This document shows, piece after piece, positions 46,959 through 54,324 of a DNA stretch of 64,000 bases (the stretch's first letter is position 1; every line of letters begins with the position of its first letter). The stretch is from assembly GCA_041483135.1 (NCBI GenBank), contig JBGPFE010000013.1, positions 1-64,000 on the forward strand, given 5' to 3'. The notes under the pieces are model-generated. The model was not told the DNA's origin, did not search any database, and saw only the letters and a list, made by a program, of their open reading frames with translations. Made by a program: the position numbers and the translations under genes. The DNA is from PALSA-1004 sp041483135. Lineage in GTDB: Bacteria; Pseudomonadota; Gammaproteobacteria; Burkholderiales; SG8-41.

Positions 46959-47117
46959 ATGAGCAAATTGCTTGCCGCTGTCTTCGCTGCGACGTTCGCG
47001 CTGGGTACAATTTCCGCTTTCGCGGCTGACGCACCGAAAAAAGACGCGCCGAAGGTGGACTGCAAAGACGCGAAAAACAAAGACAACGCTGCATGTAAAC
47101 CCGCTGCCAAGAAGTAA
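46959..47117 (+). CDS. Small exported Lys-rich peptide
   Basis: 52 residues. A Sec signal peptide, MSKLLAAVFAATFALGTISA, is cleaved after about AFA, leaving a mature peptide of about 30 residues with two Cys (KVDCKDAKNKDNAACKPAAKK region). RBS AAGAGG lies 8 nt before the ATG. The paralogue at 50591 has the same plan: VDCKDPKNKNDKAC with both Cys equally spaced. A periplasmic disulfide-bonded peptide is likely. No known family is recognised. A terminator follows. Confidence 0.75.
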   Translation: MSKLLAAVFAATFALGTISAFAADAPKKDAPKVDCKDAKNKDNAACKPAAKK

Positions 47118-47139
47118 ACTTTCTGGTTTTCGGGAAAAG

Positions 47140-47165
47140 GCAGGGCTACGGCCCTGCTTTTTTTT
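47140..47165 (+). terminator. Rho-independent terminator, GGCAGGG family
   Basis: GCAGGGC-TACG-GCCCTGC-type stem followed by eight Ts, 23 nt after the small-peptide stop. Confidence 0.88.
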
Positions 47166-47196
47166 GGCATGTGGTCCCGCTAACGCCGGGGCGCGA

Positions 47197-47262
47197 TCAA
47201 AAGCTCGCGACCAGTGACAGGCGCAGCGAGCGCGGCTCGCGCAGGTTTGAAGTGAACGTCAT
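47197..47262 (-). pseudogene. Possible C-terminal relic of a TonB-dependent receptor
   Basis: 21 codons, reading TFTSNLREPRSLRLSLVASF then stop. This matches the last beta-strand of TonB-dependent outer-membrane receptors, which end with an EPR-x4-SL-x2-F pattern and a terminal Phe. It lies just downstream of the tonB-like gene on the same strand. No further receptor sequence was recognised upstream, because the tonB stop is 40 nt away. It is probably the remains of a deleted receptor gene; the short length limits certainty. Confidence 0.4.
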
Positions 47263-47301
47263 TGGCGCCGGCGGCCGGTGTTGGTTGCCCCGGCGCTACA
47301 A

Positions 47302-48027
47302 CTAATTCTTGAGCTGGAAGCGGACCGGTACGTCGACCACACGTGCGACCGGGGCGTCGCCACGTCGCGCCGGCACGAACGTCCAGCCCTGCACCGCCTT
47401 CAGCGCCGCCTCGTCGAGCACCGGCGCACCCGATGTCAGCACCACTGCAACCTGCTCGGTTGCCCCGGCGGCGCTGACCTGCACGCGCAGCACCACCAGG
47501 CCTTCGAGCCCGAGTTTGCGCGCAATTGGTGGATAAGCAGGTCGCGGATTATTCAAATAAGCAATATTGAAATACGGCGGCTCGATCGCGTCGGCACGGC
47601 CCGGTGAATTCATCGCGGCCGGGGCTGTGGCGATAAGTGTCGGCACGGGCGCATTTTCCGGTGCGAGCGTAACGGCGGGCGGGACCGCCTCGACGCGTTC
47701 TGCGGGGACTGGCGCAAGAATCAGCGCGTGATGCAACAGCAGTACCGGCGCCGGACGCCTGATCGCCTCCCGCTTGACATGATGATGCTCGGCCTGCGCC
47801 GGCGCGCTTGCGCTCGCCAGCGGCGGTGTCGCTTCGAGCGTCACGGTCAGCGGCTGCGGTTGCTGCACCTCGACTGGCAACCACGGCCAGTTGTTGAACA
47901 GCAGGCCGCCGGCAGCAGCGTGCACCGCTACCGAAAAAAGCAGTGCAAGCAACAGCACCGGCGGCGACCGATGCTGGCCGGCGCGGCGCAAATATTCGCG
48001 ATTCTCTGACATCGGATTACGATTCAT
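47302..48027 (-). CDS. TonB family energy transducer
   Basis: 241 residues from the ATG at 48027 (MNRNPMSENREYLRRAG); a second Met 15 nt later is equally possible. One N-terminal membrane anchor (VLLLALLFSVAVHAAAG) and a Pro/Ala-rich periplasmic linker precede a TonB C-terminal domain with YPPIARKLGLEGLVVLRVQVSAAG and DEAALKAVQGWTFVPAR. It couples the proton-motive force to outer-membrane receptors. exbB and exbD are not adjacent. It follows the HupE-like gene by 43 nt. Confidence 0.9.
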   Translation of the reverse strand: MNRNPMSENREYLRRAGQHRSPPVLLLALLFSVAVHAAAGGLLFNNWPWLPVEVQQPQPLTVTLEATPPLASASAPAQAEHHHVKREAIRRPAPVLLLHHALILAPVPAERVEAVPPAVTLAPENAPVPTLIATAPAAMNSPGRADAIEPPYFNIAYLNNPRPAYPPIARKLGLEGLVVLRVQVSAAGATEQVAVVLTSGAPVLDEAALKAVQGWTFVPARRGDAPVARVVDVPVRFQLKN

Positions 48028-48070
48028 GCAGGCAGCCCGGGCTGGCCGACCCTGATCGCTAATTATGCCA

Positions 48071-49195
48071 TCAAAACACCGGCAATTTGAGGTTGAAAGC
48101 GCGCTCGACAAACCAGACTCCCGCGCGCAGGCAAATCAGCGCGGAGCCGCCCAGGAAAATCACACGCTGGTAGAGCATCGTCCGCCGCAGCCAGTAAGCG
48201 GTCGGCAGGAATACGCTCACGATCGCCAGTTGGCCGACCTCGACACCCAGATTGAAGCCGACCAGCGCCAGCAGCAGTACCTCCCTCGGCAAACCGAGGT
48301 CGGCCAGCACGCTGGCGAAACCAAAACCATGGATCAGCCCGAACGCGAAGGCGACCATCCAGCGCCGCCGCTCGAACAACGGGAAAATGTTGTTGAGAGC
48401 CGCCAGTATTACCGACAGCGCGATCGCCGATTCGGTCAACCGGGTCGGCAGCGTGATCACGCCGAGTGCGGCGAGACTCAACGTGATCGAATGCGCAATG
48501 GTAAATGCGGTCACGATCTTGAGCACATCCCAGAACGCGGGCTTGAAACGCTCGACCGCATGCCAGCCGTTGCGCGACGGCACCAGCACCGCCGGCAGCA
48601 GCAGAGACAACAGGAACAGGATGTGATCGAACCCGATCCAGATGTGCCATACGCCCTCGCGGCCGTAATCGAGGAATTGCACGAAGCGGCTTGGCCGCGT
48701 CAGCTCGAAGCGCTGGCGCGCTGCTTCCGGGCTGAAGATCGCGGTGCGGGTCACTCCCTCGTATTCGAGCCGCAGCAAGCCCTTGTGCTGGGGATCCAAG
48801 TCGAAGAACAGGTTGTATCCCAGGTCGAGCGCGCGGCCCAGCTGTGCGCACTGCGCCTCGAAGCGCAGCACCGCGTAGGCGCCGTCGCTGTGATGATCGA
48901 CCATCTGCGCGCTCACGCGCGGCTGACACGCCGCGCCGTCGAGCGCAATCGTGAGCCGCGCCAGCGCATACGCGGCGATCTCGTTGTGCCGCGCGCGCAG
49001 CTCGCCCCAAGTGATGTCGCCGTCCCCATTGCTGTCGAGCCCGATCGCGAAATCAAGATCGCGCAGCGCGATGTCCCACTGGCCGCGCACCGCGCTGCCG
49101 GCAACCGTGACCGTCAGATAACTGTCGCTCGGCTTGTGCGCCGCCGCAGCGCTTGCGAACAAAGCGAACAGCAAGAACAGCGCGGCACGCATCAC
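48071..49195 (-). CDS. HupE/UreJ-family membrane protein with N-terminal exported EF-hand-like domain
   Basis: 374 residues. A signal peptide (AALFLLFALFASAAAAH) is followed by a periplasmic region carrying DSNGDGDITWGEL, a good EF-hand-like calcium loop (about residues 54-66). From about residue 180 a HupE/UreJ_2 membrane domain has HIWIGFDHILFLLSLLLPA, AFTIAHSITLSLAALG and FGLIHGFGFAS, with the His residues typical of nickel/cobalt-linked transporters. No urease or hydrogenase is near. It is coupled to the TPR gene by a 4-nt overlap and upstream of tonB, so metal uptake is a reasonable guess. Confidence 0.85.
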   Translation of the reverse strand: MMRAALFLLFALFASAAAAHKPSDSYLTVTVAGSAVRGQWDIALRDLDFAIGLDSNGDGDITWGELRARHNEIAAYALARLTIALDGAACQPRVSAQMVDHHSDGAYAVLRFEAQCAQLGRALDLGYNLFFDLDPQHKGLLRLEYEGVTRTAIFSPEAARQRFELTRPSRFVQFLDYGREGVWHIWIGFDHILFLLSLLLPAVLVPSRNGWHAVERFKPAFWDVLKIVTAFTIAHSITLSLAALGVITLPTRLTESAIALSVILAALNNIFPLFERRRWMVAFAFGLIHGFGFASVLADLGLPREVLLLALVGFNLGVEVGQLAIVSVFLPTAYWLRRTMLYQRVIFLGGSALICLRAGVWFVERAFNLKLPVF

Positions 49196-50379
49196 GCCGC
49201 GCCTTTACGGATTGCCGCGAGCTGATCGGCCAGACGCTGCAAGTACCAGTCTTCGATGTGAGTTTTCGCCATCCAGTCGAGCACCGGCTGCGCCGCTTCG
49301 GGCCGACGAAGCGCGAGCGCAACCTCGAGCAGCACGCGTGCGTCGCGCGGCTCGCGTTGCACCCGCCAGTTGCTTTGCGCGAGCCTGAGCGCTTCCTCCG
49401 GTCGGTTCTGCAGTTGCAGGCTGAAGTGCGACTCCTCCTGCTCGTGGGTGGTATCGCCGCGCAAACGCGCCGCCGCGTAACGATCGGCGAGCGTCGCCTG
49501 ATGCTCGCGCGCGGCCCTTGCATTTGCCGCATGCTCGGCGAGCGCCAGCCGCAACAGCAATGGATCGGCGAGAGTCCAGTCCTTGAGCAACGCAATCACC
49601 TCCTGCGGACGACCGTAATCGAGCAGAAAATCGGCATAGGCAGCAAGCAGAAACCCGTCCGTGATGTCGAGCGCCAGCGCCTGCCGGAAATGATCTTCGG
49701 CGAGTTTCGAGTCATTGAGCCGCCACGCCATTTCCGCGAGCCGGGTCAGTACCCACATTTTTTGTGCCGCGTTGACATCGGTCGCGCGGGCCAGCGCCCG
49801 GCTCAGCGTGTCGTGGCTCTGGCGCGCGTACCCGTTCAGGCCGTCGACAAAGGCAACGCAGGCGACGGCAATCAGTTCGGGCACGAGCGGTGCGAGCCGC
49901 GCGCAATCGCGCCGTGATTCCTCATAATCGGCCTGGACCACATGAATTGCCGCGCGCAGTGACCATGCGCGTGGATCGGCGGAATCGCGTTCGATCGCAC
50001 GCGCGAGATCGGCCAGCGCTCCCGGAAAATCATGCCGGTATTGCAGCAGCGTGGCCCGCATTACCAGCACCGGGGTCGGCGGCTGCGGCTGATCCCACCA
50101 GAGCTTGAGCGCGGCCTGGGCATAGCCGACATAGCGCGGATCGCCCTGCGCGTTGGCCTGCTCGAAATAGCGCCGTGCGAGCCGGATCGCGAGCTCTAGG
50201 TTCTGCGGGTCGCGCGACAGTTCGCCGCGCAGGTTCTTGATTTCGCGCATCGCCGGGTCATTCGGCTTGGATGGCAGACGTTCCAGCAATTCGTTGTCGG
50301 CACGCGGCACGTACGGCGCTGCGATGCCGCCGGTAGCGAGCAGCAGCATGAACAGCAACGAAACGTGGCGATATGACAT
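49192..50379 (-). CDS. Exported TPR-repeat protein
   Basis: 395 residues from the ATG at 50379 (MSYRHVSLLFMLLLATGG), which gives a signal peptide; an upstream in-frame ATG at 50427 adds a hydrophilic lead and is less likely. The body is helical repeats: ADLARAIERDSADPRAWSLR, SKLAEDHFRQALALDITDGF and LAYADFLLDYGRP-like units. It probably scaffolds a periplasmic complex with the HupE-like protein, whose start it overlaps. Confidence 0.8.
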   Translation of the reverse strand: MSYRHVSLLFMLLLATGGIAAPYVPRADNELLERLPSKPNDPAMREIKNLRGELSRDPQNLELAIRLARRYFEQANAQGDPRYVGYAQAALKLWWDQPQPPTPVLVMRATLLQYRHDFPGALADLARAIERDSADPRAWSLRAAIHVVQADYEESRRDCARLAPLVPELIAVACVAFVDGLNGYARQSHDTLSRALARATDVNAAQKMWVLTRLAEMAWRLNDSKLAEDHFRQALALDITDGFLLAAYADFLLDYGRPQEVIALLKDWTLADPLLLRLALAEHAANARAAREHQATLADRYAAARLRGDTTHEQEESHFSLQLQNRPEEALRLAQSNWRVQREPRDARVLLEVALALRRPEAAQPVLDWMAKTHIEDWYLQRLADQLAAIRKGAA

Positions 50380-50458
50380 GGTGATCGGACGTTTATCGGC
50401 CTGAGCGGACAGCGGTTGGCTGGACAAACCAGCGCCACCACCCGGATCATAGTTGGAT

Positions 50459-50487
50459 TTGCATACGTAAACAACGTGTTATATAGT
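50459..50487 (+). promoter_or_regulatory. Predicted strong sigma-70 promoter
   Basis: TTGCAT (50459-50464) and TATAGT (50482-50487) are spaced by 17 nt, in AT-rich DNA. It lies about 105 nt before the GTG of the small-peptide gene at 50591 and is the best promoter match seen in this region. Confidence 0.65.
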
Positions 50488-50590
50488 AGCGTCAACCAAT
50501 TTACAGTCGAGTGCGTATTATCTGTTGTGGTCACGCACGAGGCCATATTGGTGGTTTGTTCAGATCCAATAACTCAGAGAGGAGAATCAC

Positions 50591-50770
50591 GTGAAAAAAA
50601 TGCTTGCTGTACTGACCGCTGCCGCTTTCGGTGTTGCTTCGATTGGTGTGTTTGCTGCTTCGCACACCGGTGGCGCTCCGATGAAAGATGCTAAAGTTGA
50701 TTGCAAGGACCCGAAAAACAAAAACGACAAAGCTTGCGCCCCGAAAAAAGACGAAACGAAGAAGAAATAA
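50591..50770 (+). CDS. Small exported Lys-rich peptide (paralogue)
   Basis: 59 residues from GTG 50591 with GAGAGGAG 6 nt upstream; an ATG three codons later is also possible. The signal peptide MLAVLTAAAFGVASIGVFAA is followed by a mature part with VDCKDPKNKNDKAC and a KKDETKKK tail. It shares signal design, Cys spacing and terminator type with the 46959 gene. It is probably a periplasmic basic peptide with one disulfide; the function is unknown. Confidence 0.75.
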   Translation: MKKMLAVLTAAAFGVASIGVFAASHTGGAPMKDAKVDCKDPKNKNDKACAPKKDETKKK

Positions 50771-50788
50771 TCTTTCGTCTTCCAGGCA

Positions 50789-50816
50789 AGGCAGGGGATA
50801 TCCCCTGCCTTTTTTT
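50789..50816 (+). terminator. Rho-independent terminator, GGCAGGG family
   Basis: AGGCAGGGGA and TCCCCTGCCT form a perfect stem around TA and are followed by six further Ts. It is 18 nt after the small-peptide stop and is the strongest of the three related terminators. Confidence 0.92.
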
Positions 50817-50906
50817 CGCCTGGCCGCCGGGCATTTTCCCGATCACCATGGCCGCTGAACACCGGTTCGTTCAGACGTTAAAACTCGCGCGTTCCGGAAA
50901 ATTGAT

Positions 50907-51352
50907 ATGACGTGGAAACCCAACATCACCGTCGCCACTGTTACCGCACGCGACGGCAAAATTCTAATGATCGAGAAGAAAACCGGGCGCAGCGCGCTTT
51001 ACAATCCAATCAGCCGGCCGGCCACCTCGAGCTGGCCGATCGATGGTCGCAGCGGTAATCCGCGAAATGCTTGAGGAAAGCGCCCATCACTATCTGCCGC
51101 GGGCGCTGCTAAGGGTCTACCATTATCAATACCGCCCGAATAACGTGACTTATATGCGCTTTGGCGTCACCGGAGAAATCACTGGATACGATAAACAATG
51201 CGCGCTCGATGCCGGCATTATTCGCGCGGTGTGGCTCACGCCCGAGAAAATTCGCGCCGGCAACGATCGCCACTGCTCCTCGCGCGCTGCATCGACGATT
51301 ATCCGGCGGGCAGGCGCGTTACCCACTTGAGCTCATCACGCATTACGCCTGA
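50907..51352 (+). pseudogene. Nudix hydrolase (NudJ-like), multiply frameshifted
   Basis: The expected Nudix protein can be followed through several frames. MTWKPNITVATVTARDGKIL starts at 50907. NQPAGHLE appears in a shifted frame. The Nudix box piece AAVIREMLEESAHHYLPRAL is back in a third register from 51043, followed by YMRFGVTGEITGYD and RAVWLTPEKIRAG. PLLLARCIDDYPAGRR and RYPLELITHYA then need two further shifts. At least three indels are needed, so it is very unlikely to be functional. An intact nudix gene commonly precedes mnmA in this group, and the relic abuts mnmA by 7 nt. Confidence 0.85.
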
Positions 51353-51358
51353 TCCACC

Positions 51359-52459
51359 ATGGCCAGGCAACGCATAGTCGTCGGCATGTCGGGCGGGGTC
51401 GACTCGTCGGTCGCGGCCCTGCTGCTCAAGCAACAAGGATTCGATGTCGTCGGCCTGTTCATGAAAAACTGGGAAGACGATGACGATGAGCAATACTGCA
51501 GCTCGCGCCAGGACCTGATCGACGCTGCGTCGGTCGCCGACAAAATCGGCATCGAGATCGAGGCCGTCAATTTTTCCGCCGAATACAAGGAACGCGTCTT
51601 CAGCGAATTCCTGCGCGAATACCAGTCCGGCCGCACGCCCAATCCGGATGTGCTGTGCAACGCCGAGATCAAATTCCGTTCGTTCCTCGATCACGCGCTG
51701 GCGATGGGCGCCGGGCGTATCGCGACCGGACACTACGCGCAATTACATGAAGTCGACGGGCTGTTTGAACTGCTGAAAGCCGAGGACGGCACCAAGGACC
51801 AGAGCTATTTTCTGTACCGGCTCAATCAGGCGCAGCTCGCGAAAACGCTGTTCCCGCTCGGCACGCTTTACAAACGCGAGGTACGCGAGATCGCGCGCAA
51901 AGCCGGGCTGCCGAACCACGACAAGAAGGATTCGACCGGCATCTGCTTTATCGGCGAGCGGCCGTTCCGTGAATTCCTGAACCGCTATCTGCCGGCAGAC
52001 CCGGGTGAGATCTGGACACTCGACGGCCACGTGGTCGGCCGTCACATGGGACTCATGTTCTACACGATCGGCCAGCGTCAGGGCCTCGGGGTTGGCGGGC
52101 TACGCCGGGGGCATGGTGGCGACGAGCGCAGCAGCGACGGCAATGCCTGGTACGTAGCGGCAAAGGATATCCCCAACAACCGTCTGCTGGTGGTGCAAGG
52201 CCACGACAACGACGCGTTGTTGAAAAATACGCTGACCGGCATCGATCTCAACTGGATCGGCGGCGCACCGCCGCACTGCAAATGGGTCTACGGCGCTAAA
52301 ACACGCTACCGCCAGAAAGATGCGCCATGCACCATCGCGCGCGTCGACGCCGACAGCTGCGACGTCGAATTCGCCGAGCCGCAGTGGGCGGTAACGCCCG
52401 GCCAGTCGGTGGTGATTTATGAAAGCCGCGTGTGCCTGGGAGGGGGAATAATTCAGTAA
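51359..52459 (+). CDS. mnmA: tRNA-specific 2-thiouridylase MnmA
   Basis: 366 residues. The PP-loop GMSGGVDSSVAALLLKQQG is at the N-terminus. The catalytic Cys pair sits in NPDVLCNAEIKF and STGICFIGERPF. It adenylates and thiolates U34 of tRNA-Lys, -Glu and -Gln using sulfur relayed from IscS/Tus. In other bacteria the same wobble position is converted to 2-selenouridine by SelU; none was seen here, though the locus is otherwise selenium-related. Confidence 0.97.
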   Translation: MARQRIVVGMSGGVDSSVAALLLKQQGFDVVGLFMKNWEDDDDEQYCSSRQDLIDAASVADKIGIEIEAVNFSAEYKERVFSEFLREYQSGRTPNPDVLCNAEIKFRSFLDHALAMGAGRIATGHYAQLHEVDGLFELLKAEDGTKDQSYFLYRLNQAQLAKTLFPLGTLYKREVREIARKAGLPNHDKKDSTGICFIGERPFREFLNRYLPADPGEIWTLDGHVVGRHMGLMFYTIGQRQGLGVGGLRRGHGGDERSSDGNAWYVAAKDIPNNRLLVVQGHDNDALLKNTLTGIDLNWIGGAPPHCKWVYGAKTRYRQKDAPCTIARVDADSCDVEFAEPQWAVTPGQSVVIYESRVCLGGGIIQ

Positions 52460-52473
52460 AGCGGGCCTTGGCG

Positions 52474-53085
52474 TTACGCCTTGGGCGGAACGGTATCCTT
52501 GAACGGCGCGCGCTGTAATAGTTTCTCAAACAACTTGGCAAGGTTCGGATAGAGCTTGCGCCAGTTGAGATCGGGCAGGCGCAAGTCGAGAAACCCCAGC
52601 GCGCAGCCGACCGCGATGTCGGACAGGTTGTAAAGATCGCCGCTGCACCATGCCTTGCCGGCGAGTTCCTCCGACATCGCCTTCAGCGCACGATCGATTT
52701 TGCCCTGCTGGCGCGCGATCCACTCCGCGCTTTGTTTCTCGGCCGCGCGCCGCTTTTCCATCACGATCGCGACCGCGGCTTCGGTGCAGCCGTCGGCCAA
52801 CGCTTCCCAGCGCCGCACCTGTATGCGATGGCGCGTGTCCTCCGGGATCAGCCGTGCCACCGGGCTCGCGCTGTCGAGGTGCTCGACGATCACGCGCGAA
52901 TCGAACAGCGTGGTGTCGTCGTCGAGCACCAGCACCGGAATCTTGCCGAGCGGATTGTATTCGGGAACGCGCGTTGCAGCGTCCCCCGGGTTATCAATAA
53001 CAAAATCGTAATCGATGTGTTTTTCCGCCAGCACGACGCGGACTTTGCGGCTGTACGGGCTGAACGGGTTTGCAATCAACTTCAT
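52474..53085 (-). CDS. Glutathione S-transferase family protein
   Basis: 203 residues. The thioredoxin-fold N-domain has MKLIANPFSPYSRKVRVVLA, with Ser at the catalytic Cys/Ser position, and NPLGKIPVLVLDD (cis-Pro) and DSRVIVEHLD (glutathione contact). A helical C-domain follows with DIAVGCALGFLDLRLPDL. The substrate is unknown. It is divergent from the Grx-DinB selenoprotein gene, so both promoters lie in the 164-nt gap, which contains TTACAA/TTGTAA inverted repeats at 53110-53129. Confidence 0.9.
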   Translation of the reverse strand: MKLIANPFSPYSRKVRVVLAEKHIDYDFVIDNPGDAATRVPEYNPLGKIPVLVLDDDTTLFDSRVIVEHLDSASPVARLIPEDTRHRIQVRRWEALADGCTEAAVAIVMEKRRAAEKQSAEWIARQQGKIDRALKAMSEELAGKAWCSGDLYNLSDIAVGCALGFLDLRLPDLNWRKLYPNLAKLFEKLLQRAPFKDTVPPKA

Positions 53086-53249
53086 TTAATTATCCGCTTC
53101 CTCGGGTCGTTACAACGTTTAGATTGTAACATTCGATACATTGTTCCCCGCCCGCCGCGACTACGCTCCATCCAAGATGATCGCAGTGCGCTTGACGCGC
53201 TGACACCGCGAGGGGTAGGCTTCGCGACAGTTCCTTCATTAACGCATAT

Positions 53250-54023
53250 ATGGGCTCTGTCGCTGACAAATTCGTCCTGTTCACCCAGCCCGGGTGAAGC
53301 AGCTGCCTGCGAGCGAAAGAGTTTCTTTCGAAAAAAAGCATCGACTTCGTCGCGATCGACGTGCTCAACGACGCGGGCGGGCGTGAGAAGCTGCTCGCGC
53401 TCGGCGTGCGCAATGTACCCGTGGTGGCGCGAGGCGACCAATTCGTCTTCGGTCAGAACCTGGAGGACGTCGCCGAGTTCGTCGGCCTGCAAGGCACAGG
53501 GCATAAGCCGCTGCCGCCCGATCAACTGATCAAAAAATGGACCAACGTGCTGCGCGCCGTGCAGCGCTACATCCGCCAGATGCCGAGCGAGCGCCTGAGC
53601 GAGCGCGTGATCGACAACCGCGACCGCTCGATCCGGTTGATGGGCCACCACGTGTTTCGCATCGGCGAGGCTTTCCTCGAAACCGCGGTCGACGGCGTCG
53701 AATATGCGGTCCAGCTTGCCAACATTCCGCCCAAGGACGGCACGTTCACGACCGGCGACGAGATCGCGCGTTACGGCGACACCGTCATCGCGCGGCTGCA
53801 GCAATGGTGGGACGGGCTCGCCGACAAATCATGCCGGCAGAAAGTGAAGACTTTTTTCGGCATGCAGCCGGTTTACATGCTCTACGAGCGCTCGACCTGG
53901 CACTCCGCGCAGCACGCGCGTCAATTGATCGCGGTGCTCGAGCGCTATGGCATCGAGCCCGACGGACGACTCACCAAGGAAGACCTCGCCGGGCTGCCAT
54001 TGCCCGAGAGGCTATGGGAATAG
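53250..54023 (+). CDS. Selenoprotein: glutaredoxin-like domain (U-S-S-C) fused to DinB-like domain
   Basis: 257 residues with an in-frame TGA at 53295 (codon 16) read as selenocysteine. Before it: MGSVADKFVLFTQPG; after it: SSCLRAKEFLSKKSIDFVAI. Sec replaces the first Cys of the glutaredoxin P-G-C-x-x-C site. The Grx fold continues with NVPVVARGDQFVFGQNLEDV (cis-Pro; to about residue 85). Residues 95-250 are a DinB-like four-helix domain with GHHVFRIGEAFLE and WHSAQHARQLI His motifs. A standard stop reading would begin only at GTG 53361 and lose the redox centre. A SECIS-like hairpin follows the TGA, selA is the next gene on this strand, and a terminator ends the gene. Family knowledge: Grx-like selenoproteins exist; this fusion's role is unknown. 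Confidence 0.85.
53314..53330 (+). promoter_or_regulatory. Candidate bacterial SECIS hairpin for the Grx-DinB gene
   Basis: CGAAAG-AGTTT-CTTTCG is a perfect 6-bp stem with a five-base loop. The loop begins 22 nt after the TGA, and its second base is G (53321), both in line with bacterial SECIS rules for SelB binding. It lies inside the coding sequence. Confidence 0.65.
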
Positions 54024-54324
54024 CCGCAGGCAATATGCTAAACAAAAGCCCCGCACGCGGGGCTTTTTGTTAATTGCGCTGCGCGCGCGTATCGTCGGCC
54101 GCGACTTGCCGAGCGGCCATACGGCTTCATGGACGGGCTCGGGCAAAGCGGGATGCTGCAGCGCGGCGCGTCGCAAATCCAAATTGAACATAGCATAGAT
54201 GCCGAAAACTGCGCTAAACTGGCCATTCGCGCTGCGGTAATTCCCGTCACGCTTCAACCCACGTCAGCCAGATGAATTTGCCCTCCCCTCATTTCGCCGC
54301 GCTGCGTCGCGGATATCAGCCGCC
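54024..54324. other. Intergenic region before selA, 301 nt
   Basis: It contains the terminator at its left end and must hold the selA promoter. CTAAACTGG-type AT-poor sequence gives no convincing -35/-10 pair. An 81-codon frame on the minus strand (54012-54257) is not well supported, because it runs into the terminator. Confidence 0.4.
54045..54069 (+). terminator. Rho-independent terminator after the selenoprotein gene
   Basis: AAAAGCCCCGC-AC-GCGGGGCTTTTT is near-perfect and ends in a T-run, 21 nt after the stop. It separates the selenoprotein transcript from selA. Confidence 0.92.

Noticed and set aside
53361..54023. GTG start at 53361 as the beginning of a DinB-only protein
   Set aside because: The glutaredoxin sequence upstream, including the ATG at 53250 and everything after the TGA, is in the same frame and matches the Grx fold, so this start would discard the active site.
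54012..54257. 81-codon minus-strand frame between the selenoprotein and selA
   Set aside because: It runs through the terminator and into the selenoprotein 3' end; no RBS or family match. It cannot be fully excluded.
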